Positions 1 through 11,188 of a stretch of DNA of 64,000 bases are shown here, one piece after another. The stretch is from Pomphorhynchus laevis. Taxonomy: Eukaryota; Acanthocephala; Palaeacanthocephala; Echinorhynchida; Pomphorhynchidae. The notes beneath the pieces are model-generated. The model did not search any database and was not told the DNA's origin. It saw nothing but the letters and a program-made list of their open reading frames with translations. The stretch is taken from positions 62,001 through 126,000 of the forward strand of contig WNNJ02001536.1 in NCBI GenBank assembly GCA_012934845.2. Direction: 5' to 3'. The first letter of the stretch is position 1. Each line of letters starts with the position of its first letter. Made by a program: the position numbers and the translations under genes.

Positions 1-1367
1 AAAATGAAAATAACAAACAATTACAAAAGAAAAGATAAAATTAATAAAGATATGTATAAAGAACTTACTAAATTAAAGGATAACTATATAATAACAACTA
101 TTGATAAAGCTAGTAATAACTTTGTCTTTATATGCAAAAAGCTTTATTATGATATACTAGTGAAAGAGGTTAATTCTAATGATTTAAATGTAAATCCAAC
201 ATATGAACGTAGTGAGTTGAGTTTAGAAACAATTATTACAAGTCACTGTTCTATAATGGATAAAAAGGGTATAAAGGTTGAATTAGATAATAAAACTATA
301 CCTATATTATATTGGAATCCAAAATTACATAAAAATCCAATAAAACCTAGGTTCATATGTAGTGCGTTTAAATGTACATTAAAACCACTTTCTGTCTATA
401 TGAATAAAATACTTAAAGTAATTAAAGCACATTTTAAAAAATATTGCAAGGTAATCGAAATTAATACTGGTATAAAACACTATTTCAGTATTAATTCTAC
501 AAAAAAAAATTAGAACAGACAAAAGGAATAAATTTTCAAAATATAAATACATACGATTTTAGTACGCTTTATACAAATCTAGATTTAGTAGATATTAAAG
601 AAGCGTTAGTAAAATTAATTAATCTTATATTCGGAAAAAGATATACATATATATGTTATAATAATTATAACGCCTATCTAACAAAAATTAAACCATCAAA
701 TAAATATAAATATATGGATAAAATTGAATTAATAGAATCCTTAAATATTTTGATAAATCAAAATTATTTAAAAGTAGGGACATCTATATTTAGACAAGTA
801 AAAGGTGTTCCAATGGGTGGTAATAGTAGCCCAATTATAGCTGACTTGTTTTTAAGCTTTATAGAATATGAATTTGTTCATAACTGTGTAAAAACTAAAT
901 CTAAACAATATAAATATATGAAATATATGTTTCGATACATTGATGATATATGTGTATTTAATTCTAATAATTTTTATTCAATTAGTGAGCACATTTATCC
1001 AGAAAGCCTTATTCTTAACAAAACCAATATTAATGATAAAGAAGGTGTATATCTAGATATGAACATTAAATTAACATTAACTAAAACTACTATTAATTTA
1101 TATCGTAAAGATGACATATTTAAATTTACAAGAAACATATTTTTGCATGAGCATTCATGCATACCATATAATATAAAATATAATACATTAAATAATGAAA
1201 TTTTAAGAATTGCAACAATATGTAATGATATTGGCTTTCTTCAAAATCATTTAAATAATTTAATAGATACATATTTTAAACTAGGTTACTATAAAAATAC
1301 CATCAAACAGAAAATAGTAAAATATATAAATCAACACAATAATATAAAGAATAAATTTAAACTCTAA
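1..1367 (+). mobile_element. Penelope-like element reverse transcriptase, cut by the window edge
   Basis: Two adjoining reading frames (4-513 and about 510-1367) give the blocks of a Penelope-like (PLE) reverse transcriptase in order. These are an IDKASNNFVF finger block near residue 35, the WNPKLHKNPIKPR block near residue 103, motif A (TYDFSTLYTNL, about nt 549-581), motif B (GVPMGGNSSPIIADLF, about 808-855) and motif C (RYIDDI, about 934-951). It then runs through the thumb to a stop at 1365. The two parts are in different frames that meet at a nine-A run (501-509), which fits slippage or decay. Codon use is extremely AT-rich. No GIY-YIG nuclease follows the thumb, which ends in Lys-rich residues just before a terminal-repeat-like region. 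The nuclease may lie upstream of the window (as in N-terminal GIY-YIG lineages) or be absent. RT identity is secure; the subclade is not. Confidence 0.85.
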
Positions 1368-1683
1368 AGTGGGACATTTTTAAAGATGGATAATAAATAA
1401 TATACTTTGAATTAGAATAAGATACTAGATAGTTATTTCAGAGGAAATACATCATTAGCATGTATTTGGCCCCGCTGCTATGTTGGGTAGAGGAATTAGG
1501 GGCCGAAACCTGATAGCATAGCAGTTCCTCCTGATGACCTCTAATTCTTATTCTGATACAACGTCTATTATTTATTAGTCAATTCATAAAAATGATTTTT
1601 ATTTTAAATTTCAATTTTTTATTTTCACTTTGTGAGAATTAATTATATAAAATCTTATATAATAATTATATAATCCCTAAGAC
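1368..1683 (+). repeat. Penelope-associated terminal repeat with hammerhead-like hairpin (copy 1)
   Basis: This segment follows the PLE RT stop directly. It holds a hairpin with perfect 8-bp arms, CTGCTATG (1475-1482) and CATAGCAG (1517-1524), enclosing GGCCGAAACCTGATA. An AT-rich tail follows (1535-1680, containing TTATTAGTCAATTCATAAAAATG). Related copies lie at 57836-57965, 60228-60520, 41940-42215, 45481-45700 and, for the leader part GATGGATAATAAATAATATA, at 28130-28210 on the minus strand. PLE terminal repeats are known to carry hammerhead ribozymes. Here GAAAC plus CTGATA beside a closing helix resembles a degenerate type I hammerhead, but the canonical CTGATGA box and helix II are not convincing. 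Confidence 0.55.
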
Positions 1684-2697
1684 CATAGGGATTGGTCTTA
1701 GGCCCCTTGTTTAACATATTTATAAATCAGCTACTAGATTTAATTGAGGATTGTAGTGTTTTAGCTTTTGCCGATGATGTAAAGGTATGGAAATTGATTA
1801 AAACCAACAAGGATCGAAATGACTTTCAAAATATCCTAAACATTGTTTATCGATGGTCCTTAAACACGGGAATTGTATTGAATATTAAAAAGTGTGCACA
1901 TATGAGATTAGGTCATAGCAATGTGAGTCAAGAATATTTTATTGACAATGAGTTTGTTGTTACCACGCAGTCCATTCTGGATCTTGGTATAATTGTTCAA
2001 AACAATCTGAAAACACGTGCTAACACTGATAGGATTTGTAACGCAGCAAGAAGAATGACCTATATTGTCAAAAATTGCCTTAAAGATTTATATCCCATTT
2101 GTGTTGTGCGTTTATATAATGCTCTTATAAGACCGATATTAGAATATGTGTCGGCAGCAGTTTTTCCGTGTACGCGTAAAGAACTTGATCAATTAGAGCG
2201 CATACTTCGACGGTTTACGAAATTATGTCCTCAGGTACGATATCTTCCCTATGAGACACGAATAAAAAGTTTGAATATGCCGACAGTGCGTGAAAGGTTC
2301 CTTCTTTTCGACCTTCTAGCTATGTATCGACTAGTTAATAAAGATGAAAATTTTCCAGCAAATAGAGTTGAACTCAATGAACGGGATGGACGTAGAGGGC
2401 ACTCGAAAGTACTAGTAGTACATGAGCACGGAAAATACCCTCGTCATTTCCGACTGTCTCATCGAGCGGTGAATCTTTAGAATCGTCTTCCAGTTGATGT
2501 CGTTGCGGTGCATACAATCAATGAATTTAAATACAATATAAAGAATTGGATTCGAAATGAGAACGAGTGGTGGTTGCTGCAGTACCCATGATTCTGATAT
2601 ATATACTGAATGATTTTTTTAGTTTTTTCCTTGTATTAATTTTTTTGTGAGCGGTCAGAACAGCTTTATGGCTATGACCTGTAGTAGTAATTTTTTT
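1684..2697 (+). mobile_element. CR1/Jockey-type LINE, 5'-truncated copy 1
   Basis: The copy enters the RT in motif B (LGPLFNIFINQLL) and continues through motif C (AFADDVKVWKLI, about nt 1760-1795) to the thumb and the C-terminal HRAVNLWNRLP-type block. In this copy a TAG at 2478 replaces the Trp codon expected after AVNL. It ends with a short untranslated tail running into a TAGTAG/TAA-like 3' end near 2697. The region from about 2271 to 2690 looks essentially identical to 16758-17168 of the second copy, so the two insertions are young. It is 5'-truncated, as expected of target-primed LINE integration, and abuts the Penelope terminal repeat. Clade placement (CR1/Jockey group) rests on RT motif style. 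Confidence 0.85.
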
Positions 2698-3010
2698 AAT
2701 GGAAAAATTTATTTTAGTAAAACATTCAATCGAGGTAAATTCGATTTACTGTAGTAGGTTTTTAATGTAAATATTATTTTTACAAAAAATATACACAACT
2801 GTGGGTTCCCGCAAACGGGCCCATGAATATTTCAGTTATCAAAGTTTTTTTTTCAGTTATCAAAGTTTTTATCAAAATATTTCAGTTACTGTAGTAGTTT
2901 TTTTTGTAAATAATTTATTCAAGAACATTTAAATAAAACAAATGTTAAGCGTAAAATGTCCCATATCGGGCAACAGGTTTGCTAAAACATATCTTAATCG
3001 ACTGACAAAG
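2698..3010. other. Noncoding spacer with short local duplications
   Basis: This is AT-rich DNA between two retroelements. It holds two near copies of an ACTGTAGTAG...TGTAAATA block (about 2750 and 2887), a repeated TTTCAGTTATCAAAGTTTTT (about 2831 and 2851), and a small GC-rich palindrome around GGGTTCCCGCAAACGGGCCC (2803-2822). No reading frame or RNA gene is visible. Confidence 0.5.
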
Positions 3011-6000
3011 CATTAACAGTCGACCATGGCGGACCAGAATACCCTTACTGGCGTTTCATTCCTTGATCGCGGGGCACATAGTCGTCCCTCATGAGGGTGC
3101 TGCTTGGGTGATTTCCGATTGGATCACTCCGATTCCCGAAACACTAGGAATTGGCACGCACCATCGCAAATCCTATGATTCTCCGTCCGGATCCTGGCAA
3201 GGTTATCAGCGTAATTGCTCTAGTGACGCTCCGAAAGGACTTTTGCGACCCTCTTCACTAGCCGTTCAGTCTCCACACCCATGCCACCTTGAGTTGACAC
3301 AATTAAAGGTATAAATGTCACGCGTTCTATAGCACCAATCCGCTCCGCGTACTTCGCATGTTTGCGATGTTCATGAAACTCGAAGGCGGCAGTAGGGGCC
3401 ATCTTAGAGTACGAACGAGCATTAGAATTAAATATAACTATGTCCAAGAAGAACCGCTCAGTTGGTACACCATACAGACCCGTGTATGACACATCCAATC
3501 GGGCGTTAAGGTCAGTCGTAGTAGTTGAGTGGGTGAATACGTCAGCAGATTCCAGTGGCGCTAATGTCGGTTCGATTTGTGACGTTGAACACACTTTGAA
3601 AACTACGTTTGCGAATGTGTCCCTTACCACATTATGCCTAATAATCGCTTTCCCCCTCGCTTACAAGACAATGCATGTGCGACGGAGTTGTTATCTCCAC
3701 AGACACATTTGGCTGGCGCATCAATGATATCCCAGCCGTACCTGACTGCTAGTCCATCACGGAATTCACGGTTGCTTAATCAAAACTCGCGATCATCGCA
3801 CACTCTCGCTGAAAGCCAGGTAGGCTCCCCCATTTTGTGATGCATACCTCAAGGTGTTGCTGACTAGGTCATTACAAGTTGCCTGTACTTTACGCATTGC
3901 CTCTTCACCATATGTTTTTTGAGGTGACGAACCTCAGACATGGCTGCTAGTTGCTTTCGTTCCAGTTCCGACGCTGGATCCAACTCCGACAGAGTGGCAC
4001 AAAGCTTGGACGAACAATTTCATTCTATATCGACGGATTCGCATGGATTGAATATTCCTAAGCCACCTAACGAGATGGGTAGACTCAATACATCCTGCCA
4101 CATGTTTGATATAACAGATCTAATCATTCTAAGTAGGAACAGCTCTCTAATCGCTATTTCGAGAGGCATGAACCATTTAGGATCACAACAACAGGCACGT
4201 TGTACGTACGTCCATTTATGTTGCACTGCAAATACTAGGGCTGAGTATGCAAGTTGTTGAAAGCTGTTGGCTACCTCACTTGATCTCTTAACCAGGACCA
4301 CCCATTGCTTAACCATGGAACCAACACATTCTCTTTCATATGACCCAAAACCAATCGGGCAACCAAGAAGCTTAACACCATTCGTTACTACGGGAACACC
4401 CTGGTTCAAGAAGTTCACACATGTGCTAGTATTTAAGGGATCAGTTAAAACACAACACTTGGCAACATGTACATGAAAGCCGTATCGTGGTCCGATGGAC
4501 AATACTGATTCGAAATAAGATGACACGTCTGCGGGGGACCCGAAGCAGGAAACGTCATATGCATACCATCGCTGCTTAATGGTAGGGTGTAATTGGCTTA
4601 ATCGCCTGTTCATAGGTATGATAACGCCTGCAAAAGCTACCATTGTTAAAGGGTCGCCTTGGGTTAGACCTTCTCGCGATAAATAATATCATTCTCATTC
4701 GTGAGCATAAGATCGCGACAGTAGGTGTTATCCAGGAAATGTGACAGGCTCGGACAGATCTTCTCCATATTAGCAAGCGCTAATTTTCTGTTTATTCTAT
4801 TAAATGTGTTGTGCGCGTCTATCATGGATAGACAATGTGATGGTTAATTCTTAATGGAGTCTCGCATATCCCGAATGATGAATTCGGTTTTTTTTTGCCC
4901 CGCACAAAGCTGTAGGTTACCCCCCCCCACAGATTTCATAAAGTGCGAAATGATTGATAAGATTGATTTGGCCATTATTTGTCTATACACTTCGCCAATT
5001 CCTAGCGGGCGAACCCCGGGACACTTATAAAGGGCTATCAATCTACATGCGACTAGAGCATCTGTCGATCCTACGGGAACACGTCCGCTGGCCAGCCTTT
5101 TCGCCAAATATGCAATCACAGAGGCTAATTTAAGAGAATCCCTGTCAAACGATGTGAGCATCTGACGCCATGAGAGGGAATTTACACCTGAAATCCCAGC
5201 TGAACCGGATGTTCCCCTGGCACATGATTGGATTAAAGTTGCGTCGATGACTTCAAAGAGGGAATAGTGGAAGTCAGCGCATTCTCTGTATGAGTCGGTA
5301 AGTAGGACTTCCACATCGATATCAGAACCAGGTGGGTGTTTACTCTCTATAACCGATTTGACAGTGACATTTTCAATAATCTCGTTTGGGCTAAGGCATC
5401 TTCCGCTCGGCTTATCGTCAATTATGCGGATTGCAGTCTTTGTATTACCAGCCAACATTGCTTTGGAAAAGGAGCTTTGCCAGTTGTTCCCAGCTTCGGT
5501 GTTATTCCTCAACGTACGAATGTGATTCTGCAGGCACCTACGCTCCTGTAGCAGCTTAGATGTATTATAATTTCACCATAAATAAAGGCGACGTGCCATG
5601 CAAGAGCGGATTATTCGGGTTTTTGAAGAACCAATTTTCTGTAATACACACGGACACAATATCGTTACTTTCATTAGAGCGATCCATCGTCACCGGGTAA
5701 GCACGCTACATCAAAAAGCTTGGTAAGTTCATCTAAAAATTCCCGGCTCTCATTGCAGCGTGGAAGGTAGAAGAGATTCGGGCGCCATCGCATGACTTCA
5801 ATAAATGCACTACGAGTAGACACATCATGCAGTGTATCGCTGGTATTTATATTGGGTGGTGATTGTGACACGGACCCAACTGCTTGAAAAGTATTCCCAG
5901 ATGCTTGAATTGTTGGTTCATTCATTAGATCGGCGTTTCCGACATCATCCGCCGACAAAAGCACGTTCTCACAATTATTGGCTGAACAGCAAGTGCACGG

Positions 6001-6110
6001 ACGTTTCGCTTTAGCACACCTACAGCTTCTACAACGAGCAGCTTGTCCATTGCAGGAACAGCATTTTGGAGGAGCTGGTCGCCCTTTCGGCATTACGTTA
6101 GAGAATTGTA
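3010..6110 (-). mobile_element. RLE-type LINE copy A: Cys-rich domain, RT and nuclease
   Basis: Read on the minus strand, a 139-residue Cys-rich frame opens at 6093 and ends at 5674. It starts MPKGRPAPPKCC and contains about 13 Cys within 45 residues, probably a zinc-binding DNA-recognition module. The RT follows: a finger block with GVRPLGIGEVYRQI (5512-4844), motif A DAHNTFNRINR (about 4815-4783), motif B EGLTQGDPLTM (about 4675-4640), and a motif C that reads WYAYD where YADD is expected (near 4570). The thumb contains GGLGIFNP. A PD-(D/E)XK-type nuclease (ARLDVS...FFLDIVIFN) lies at 3630-3220. This order matches a LINE lineage common in cnidarians and other invertebrates, related to the NeSL/R4/Utopia restriction-like endonuclease group. 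Several frame changes separate the parts, so this copy is dead. Confidence 0.8.
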
Positions 6111-6340
6111 TTATTGTATATATTCTTGTTCAGGGATATCGAACTGATATTGTGTGTTTAAGATTTTATCAAAGCTTACTATTTTTACCAAATTAGTTTT
6201 TTTTTATTATTATTCTTAATTATTATTACATTAATATAGGTTTATAGGTAATATTGTTTATTAGTTTTTCTAATAATAATTTTTTTGATAAAGAAACATA
6301 AGTTGTGTTAATGTACAAATATTCACAAAAATAATAATTT
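6111..6340. other. AT-rich spacer between two RLE LINE copies
   Basis: This is probably the remaining 5' untranslated part of copy A followed by the 3' tail of copy B. It is rich in T and TTA runs. No gene is seen. Confidence 0.4.
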
Positions 6341-8040
6341 TTAACTTTTATTGACATCTTCAAATTGATTATTATCAATTGAAGGTAATCGACTTGCGTG
6401 TATAGTAAAGTGACTTATCTTAGCCATTAGAAACGATACATGGCAACGCAAATTTGCAATTATATCGCTGTAACCATTTTGATATGTCTCCGATTTCCTG
6501 GCAAAATATTTTAGCAAGATGTCTGAGGCCGGTCCAATTCCTCCACAAAGCAGAGAAGACAAGAGGTACAAAAGAACCGTTCTCGATTGTTTGGATGCGT
6601 TCAAGATATATATTATTTACCGTTTGTTCATGATATACGAAACTAGACGATGCATTTGGATATGAAGGAGCAAAGTTATTAAAACACATGTCGAAATACG
6701 ACCGCTTCAACAATTCCCCTACACCAGTGCATGAGAAGTCTACTCGTGCTGAACGATCTCTGGTTGTATTTATGTTTTCAAAAACTTGTGAATCAGCAAC
6801 AGGTAGTAACACTAGTTCTATTGCTACCTTAGCACCGATATTTTCAGCAAATTTCACCATCAAATCCCGGGTTGCGTTGTGGCGTATTTTCGGCAGTCCT
6901 CCATTCTTACAAGACAAAATATGAGGGATACTAGCTTTTTCGCCACACCTACAATACGATAGCGCATCTCCAGGATAGCTGTTGTATCTAACCGCCATTG
7001 CATCCTGAAACTGTTTATGGCTAAGGAAAAATCCTTGATGAACATTCGGTTTAACTGTGATCCATGATGATGTACCAGTGGTATATGCACTATCGAACAC
7101 ACGGCGTATTGTCTTATCGGAAGATTCAAGTATTTGTGTTTTTGTTTTTACTAATTTCAATTGATTATCTTTCTTAATCGCTCGAGCAATCTATTCCTGC
7201 TCAATTCTTGTTTTATCTAGGCCCAGGTTTTTATAGAATGGTTCACATAATTTGACAGAATTGTCGTAACGTTTAGTAGTTTCGTCTGAGGGATCGTCAA
7301 TACCCAAACCACCTAATTTGACAGGTAACACGTAAGCTTTAGCCACGAAACTACTAAGAACATTTATTCCAAGTATTTTTGGTAATAATTTCGTCTTTAA
7401 AAATTGTGTTATTGGATCAAAAATGCTTGACTTCAGAGGACATTTTCTTTGGATTAATTTCCACTTCTGCTGTATAGATTTTGTTAGTAGAGAAAAAGCG
7501 ACATTTGAATTTTGTTCAGCAAGACTACAATTTCTCGAGCAACAAGTACCATTTTTTAACAGCACTCTTCGTATGTTCATTAATAAACTCTCCAGAACCT
7601 TTGTAACTTCCTAATAATTGAATTCCCTCTGTCTCTATGTTGATGGTATTACCCGCAAAAAAATCAGTATTACTCAAGTTGTTTTCGAAGTGAGCAAGCA
7701 AGTAACATTTTTTGGATTAAAATGAAAACCAAAATTAGGTCCAGACAAGGTTAATATATCCCAGACGATTTTTAAATCTGAAATTTTTCCGACAAAGCAC
7801 GCGTCGTCTGCATACCATCTTTGTGTTAGCTGGGTTTCTCGTGTTTAATTTTAGAGATAAGAGGTATAATCGCTGCGGCGAAATCGGGAATTGCAAGCGG
7901 ATCCCCTTGTGTAAAACCTTGAGAATAGTACAAGACTTCATCACCAACTGAAAGCGTGGCTGGACTTAAATATTCATTCCTCAAAATTTGAGACAATGCA
8001 GGACATACGTAATCCATATTCTTAAGGGCCAGTTTATCAA
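6340..8040 (-). mobile_element. RLE-type LINE copy B, 5'-truncated
   Basis: On the minus strand the copy begins inside the RT just before motif B (QGFTQGDPLAI, about 7915-7880). It passes the YADD-equivalent region (about 7820-7790) and the thumb (7580-7191, with VKLGGLGIDDP). It ends in a nuclease domain at 7160-6420 with a CxC...H...C zinc motif (CRCGEKASIPHILSC), GGLPKIRHNATRD, and the catalytic-type pair SARVD and SYFDMCFNN. The last 250 residues are one open frame. Its sequence differs strongly from copies A and C, so these are different subfamilies and not a tandem duplication. Confidence 0.8.
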
Positions 8041-9690
8041 AGTAGTGGTAATAATAATTTTTTATAGTTTAATTTTTTTAACGATAAATCAATTTATTTA
8101 ATAAAACATAAAGAAAGAGATGAGAAAAATGTGAAAAAAATTGTTCAATAAAGATCTTCTGCAAAATCTTTTCCTTGTGTATTCCAGAGCGTATTCCAGA
8201 GCGTAGACCGGAAAATTATAAGTTGAACGACTGGCTCGAACACACATAGACGCCGCTTTCGCTAGTGCAAAACTTATTTTGCATCTTAAATGTTTGATGG
8301 TTTCGTTGTAATTCCTCGATAGTCTTGCTATTTGTTTAAGAACACGTTGGGTTGATAAACCAAGTGCACCATTTGCTGCAATCACAATCGGGTAAAAAGT
8401 TGCCCGTTCATAAAGTGCAATTATCTCTCCATATTTACTTATTTTCCTTGATTCATGGTAATTGAATGGGTTTCCTATTCGGTCAGATGAGTACGACGGA
8501 GCTAAGTGACTGAAAATACAAATGTCCATTAAGGACCGCTCCGACAGATCACCATATAAACCATGACAGGCAACATCCACCCTTGCATTCTTATCAGTTG
8601 ATGTAGCGGGATTGTCGAAAACAACCTCATTACTCCAAGTATCAAATGTGAATCCACCGATACAGAACAACATACTTTTGTAAGCTCTCTCGCTAATAAA
8701 TCTCTCACGATATATGTGGCGTACTATTGGCATGTCACCTGTTTTGCACGAAAGTGAATGATGTATGTTGAATGTTTCTCCACCTCGACATAGTTTTGGT
8801 GCCTCCGTCGATTTCATGCCATATCTGGCTATAATTGCATCACGAAATTATCTTCTTGACAGGTTATACCCCATACGCTTTATTGGTTTGGCAGATAGCC
8901 AAGACGACGCCCCCTTCATTTTGATTAATTTTGAGTACTGGTCTTTTTGGGATTTGTCAATCATTTCTTGAAAAAATATCTTTATCTTGTCTTATTTGCT
9001 TTCTTATTTTTATTCGCTCTTCCAATAAATCAATTCCATTTAATCCATTTAACAAGGGTGTACATATTCAAATAGAATCGTCATAATTTCTATTAGGATT
9101 TAATTTTGGATCAATCACTCTTAGACCACCGAAACGAAGAGGCATTGTCACAGTGCGAAACTCATCATTACTCATTTGATAAATTCCTGTTTTGACTGGT
9201 AAGACTTCTTGTGTGATAAGCGCTTGTGTGAGAGCTGTGTAGGCTTCCTGCGGAAATTCATTCGCTGCGAGAGTTAATCTTGGCAAAATAAACTCCCAAT
9301 TTTCAACTTTTCTGCGTAAAAAATTGACACAAAATCCTCCTCACCAATTGCAGACCCCAAAATTTAGAGACCATGATCGTTTATTTCTACTCCCGTTCCC
9401 TTAAAAATTCTATCCGCATTACATATATTATCTTCGTGAACGAGTAATTTGCATTTATTTGCATTTAAATGGAAGCCGAAATATGGTCTAATCTTACTTA
9501 ATAGATTCCATTCTTTTAATAAATCATTTACATTGCCAACGCATATCCCATCATCCGCAAACCATCTATGACTAACGTCTGGAGCGGCAGCTAGAAGCCG
9601 TTGAATTAATTGCAGAGATGATGAAGCATACGCAATCATTGAGAGTGGATCACCTTGTGTAAATCCTTCATTTGACCATGTAAATTATAA
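8041..9690 (-). mobile_element. RLE-type LINE copy C, 5'-truncated
   Basis: On the minus strand this copy starts at RT motif B near 9680 (QGD-PLSMIAYASS). It keeps an intact-looking motif C, HRWFADDGICVG (about 9570), and the thumb with MPLRFGGLRVIDP (about 9150-9110). An open nuclease frame at 8817-8098 carries CRGGETFNIHHSLSC, RHIYRERF, ARVDVACHG and SLMDICIFS. The nuclease frame is the longest in this lineage here (239 residues) and ends in a hydrophobic tail, probably read-through into AT-rich DNA. It abuts copy B in the same orientation. Confidence 0.8.
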
Positions 9691-10865
9691 GCAATAATTT
9701 AATTATTTATTTTATTCATAATTATTTCTAAAATACGAATACTCACTTAGCTGATCTGATTTATTATGTTGGATTTATTGGGTTACTGTGGGTTGTTTGC
9801 ATGAACAGTATGCACGCTTAATATGTTTACTGACAATTTTGCTCTAGCATCCCCATTTTTGACATTCGCTGCATTTTTGCCAATAATTGCCATATCATTG
9901 ATATCAAGCAGAAAAGTATAACAGATATGTGTTTTAATAGTAATATATTACGTTCGCTTATCACAGTCTACAGTAGCAATCAAATTTTTCATAATCTTTG
10001 CCTATTATCAGGTGCGTGATATATCGGGCATTGAAGACACGTTCAAATTCTGTCACTTTCGTGCGGTCTAACTACCTACTTATTTTATTTGCCACGATCC
10101 AAGAGAACAAATAATTTTTGATATATAAACAATATCATAAATCAAAAATCCCCACTCAATTTTTTATAAAATTTTTAGACGGAATTTGCTATCGAAAAAT
10201 GACAGTTTTTATCTTTATTATCACATTATTTCCATAAGTATTTAATCATGGTGGTATCCATCCACTCTAAATAGAACGTCTTTAGTTGCAAGAAAGTTCG
10301 CCTTTATATTTGTTGTTAGCAGCCATTTTTTAATGCACATCGAAATATTCTTGTTTTTTTTCTGGAATGCTTGAAAATATTATTTAGTTTATAAGACTTA
10401 ACTTTACGTCTCGATGGTGAAATATATTTTTCACTATTACACTAAAAAAATCAAGATGGTCTCTGAAATATATCCAACATCTTGACCAAATACCAAGGCT
10501 TCTTAAGCTCATAACCTTTTATACGTCCTTTCATCGTTCGCCCCGATTAGAACCTCAGTTTTGTCGCAGACCTTGGGTAGCTCGATCGTAAGGTGTCGTG
10601 TAGGTGTATGCTTGTGGGATATGGATACAGCTTAATCTCGTGATTATAATGATTGCATCACTTTGATCCCGTTCGATGACCAGAAGGGTTTTTGCCTCTA
10701 AAATTCAGCAGTCTATAAATGACTCTTTTCTATTGAGTGCTTTTGTTTTTCTTATGAAAGAAAATAAAGATTTTCTTAAGAACTAAACAAATACTAAAAG
10801 AATCTAAAAAATAGACATTAGAAAAACCACAATATATAGAGTTAATCAGTGGTAAACTCGTTCGT
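9691..10865. other. Intergenic DNA with no recognised feature
   Basis: This is 1.2 kb of AT-rich sequence between two LINE fragments. No reading frame resembles a known protein. No tRNA, rRNA or tandem repeat is evident. Stretches around 10080-10180 and 10740-10830 are poly(A)-rich and could be element tails. Confidence 0.4.
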
Positions 10866-10884
10866 GTCTTCTTGGTATTACGGC

Positions 10885-10965
10885 ATCAGGTCGTCAGGGA
10901 TCTGAACCCTCCAACTACACTAACACGCCGCTCTCCAACTGAACCATCCAGGGTCTTTAACCCCC
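10885..10965 (-). other. tRNA-like A/B-box segment at the 3' end of LINE D
   Basis: On the minus strand the 3' end of LINE D contains TGGTTCAGTTGG (A-box-like, about 10957-10946) and GGGTTCAGATCCC (B-box-like, about 10918-10906), 38 nt apart start to start. A D-stem (GTTC/GAGC) and part of a T-stem can form. The flanking 7-mers do not pair as an acceptor stem and the anticodon arm is poor. It is therefore a tRNA-derived or tRNA-like segment and not a working tRNA gene. Confidence 0.45.
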
Positions 10966-11079
10966 GAAGCATCCAATTGACGCGGACGATGTCCGGTAAT
11001 CTCGAGATGAGGAGCTTGAGAAACCTTAGTCTTTGCTCTGGTGGACATCCTCTGGAAAAGAAGACTAAACCCGAAATAG

Positions 11080-11188
11080 CCCAAGTACGCCAGAGGCGCA
11101 CTTGGGTTTTCCCAAGTGCGCCTCTGGCGTACTTGGGAAACCAGAATAAAGCTAGACGGGCCCGTTTCAGGGCCCATCTAGCTTTATT
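11080..11188. repeat. Two adjacent long palindromes inside LINE D
   Basis: Palindrome 1 has arms 11080-11106 and 11111-11137: 27 bp, perfect, with loop TTTT. Palindrome 2 has arms 11145-11163 and 11170-11188: 19 bp with one mismatch and a 6-nt loop. Both lie in the thumb region of the RT. They look like sequence created by local strand switching. The corresponding part of another LINE D copy (about 48080-48190) does not show them. Confidence 0.9.

Noticed and set aside
3063-3314. Plus-strand frame opposite the RLE LINE
   Set aside because: It is the antisense shadow of the 3' part of copy A. No protein family is recognisable.
10885-10965. True tRNA gene
   Set aside because: A and B boxes are present, but acceptor and anticodon stems do not form and it is embedded in a LINE 3' end.
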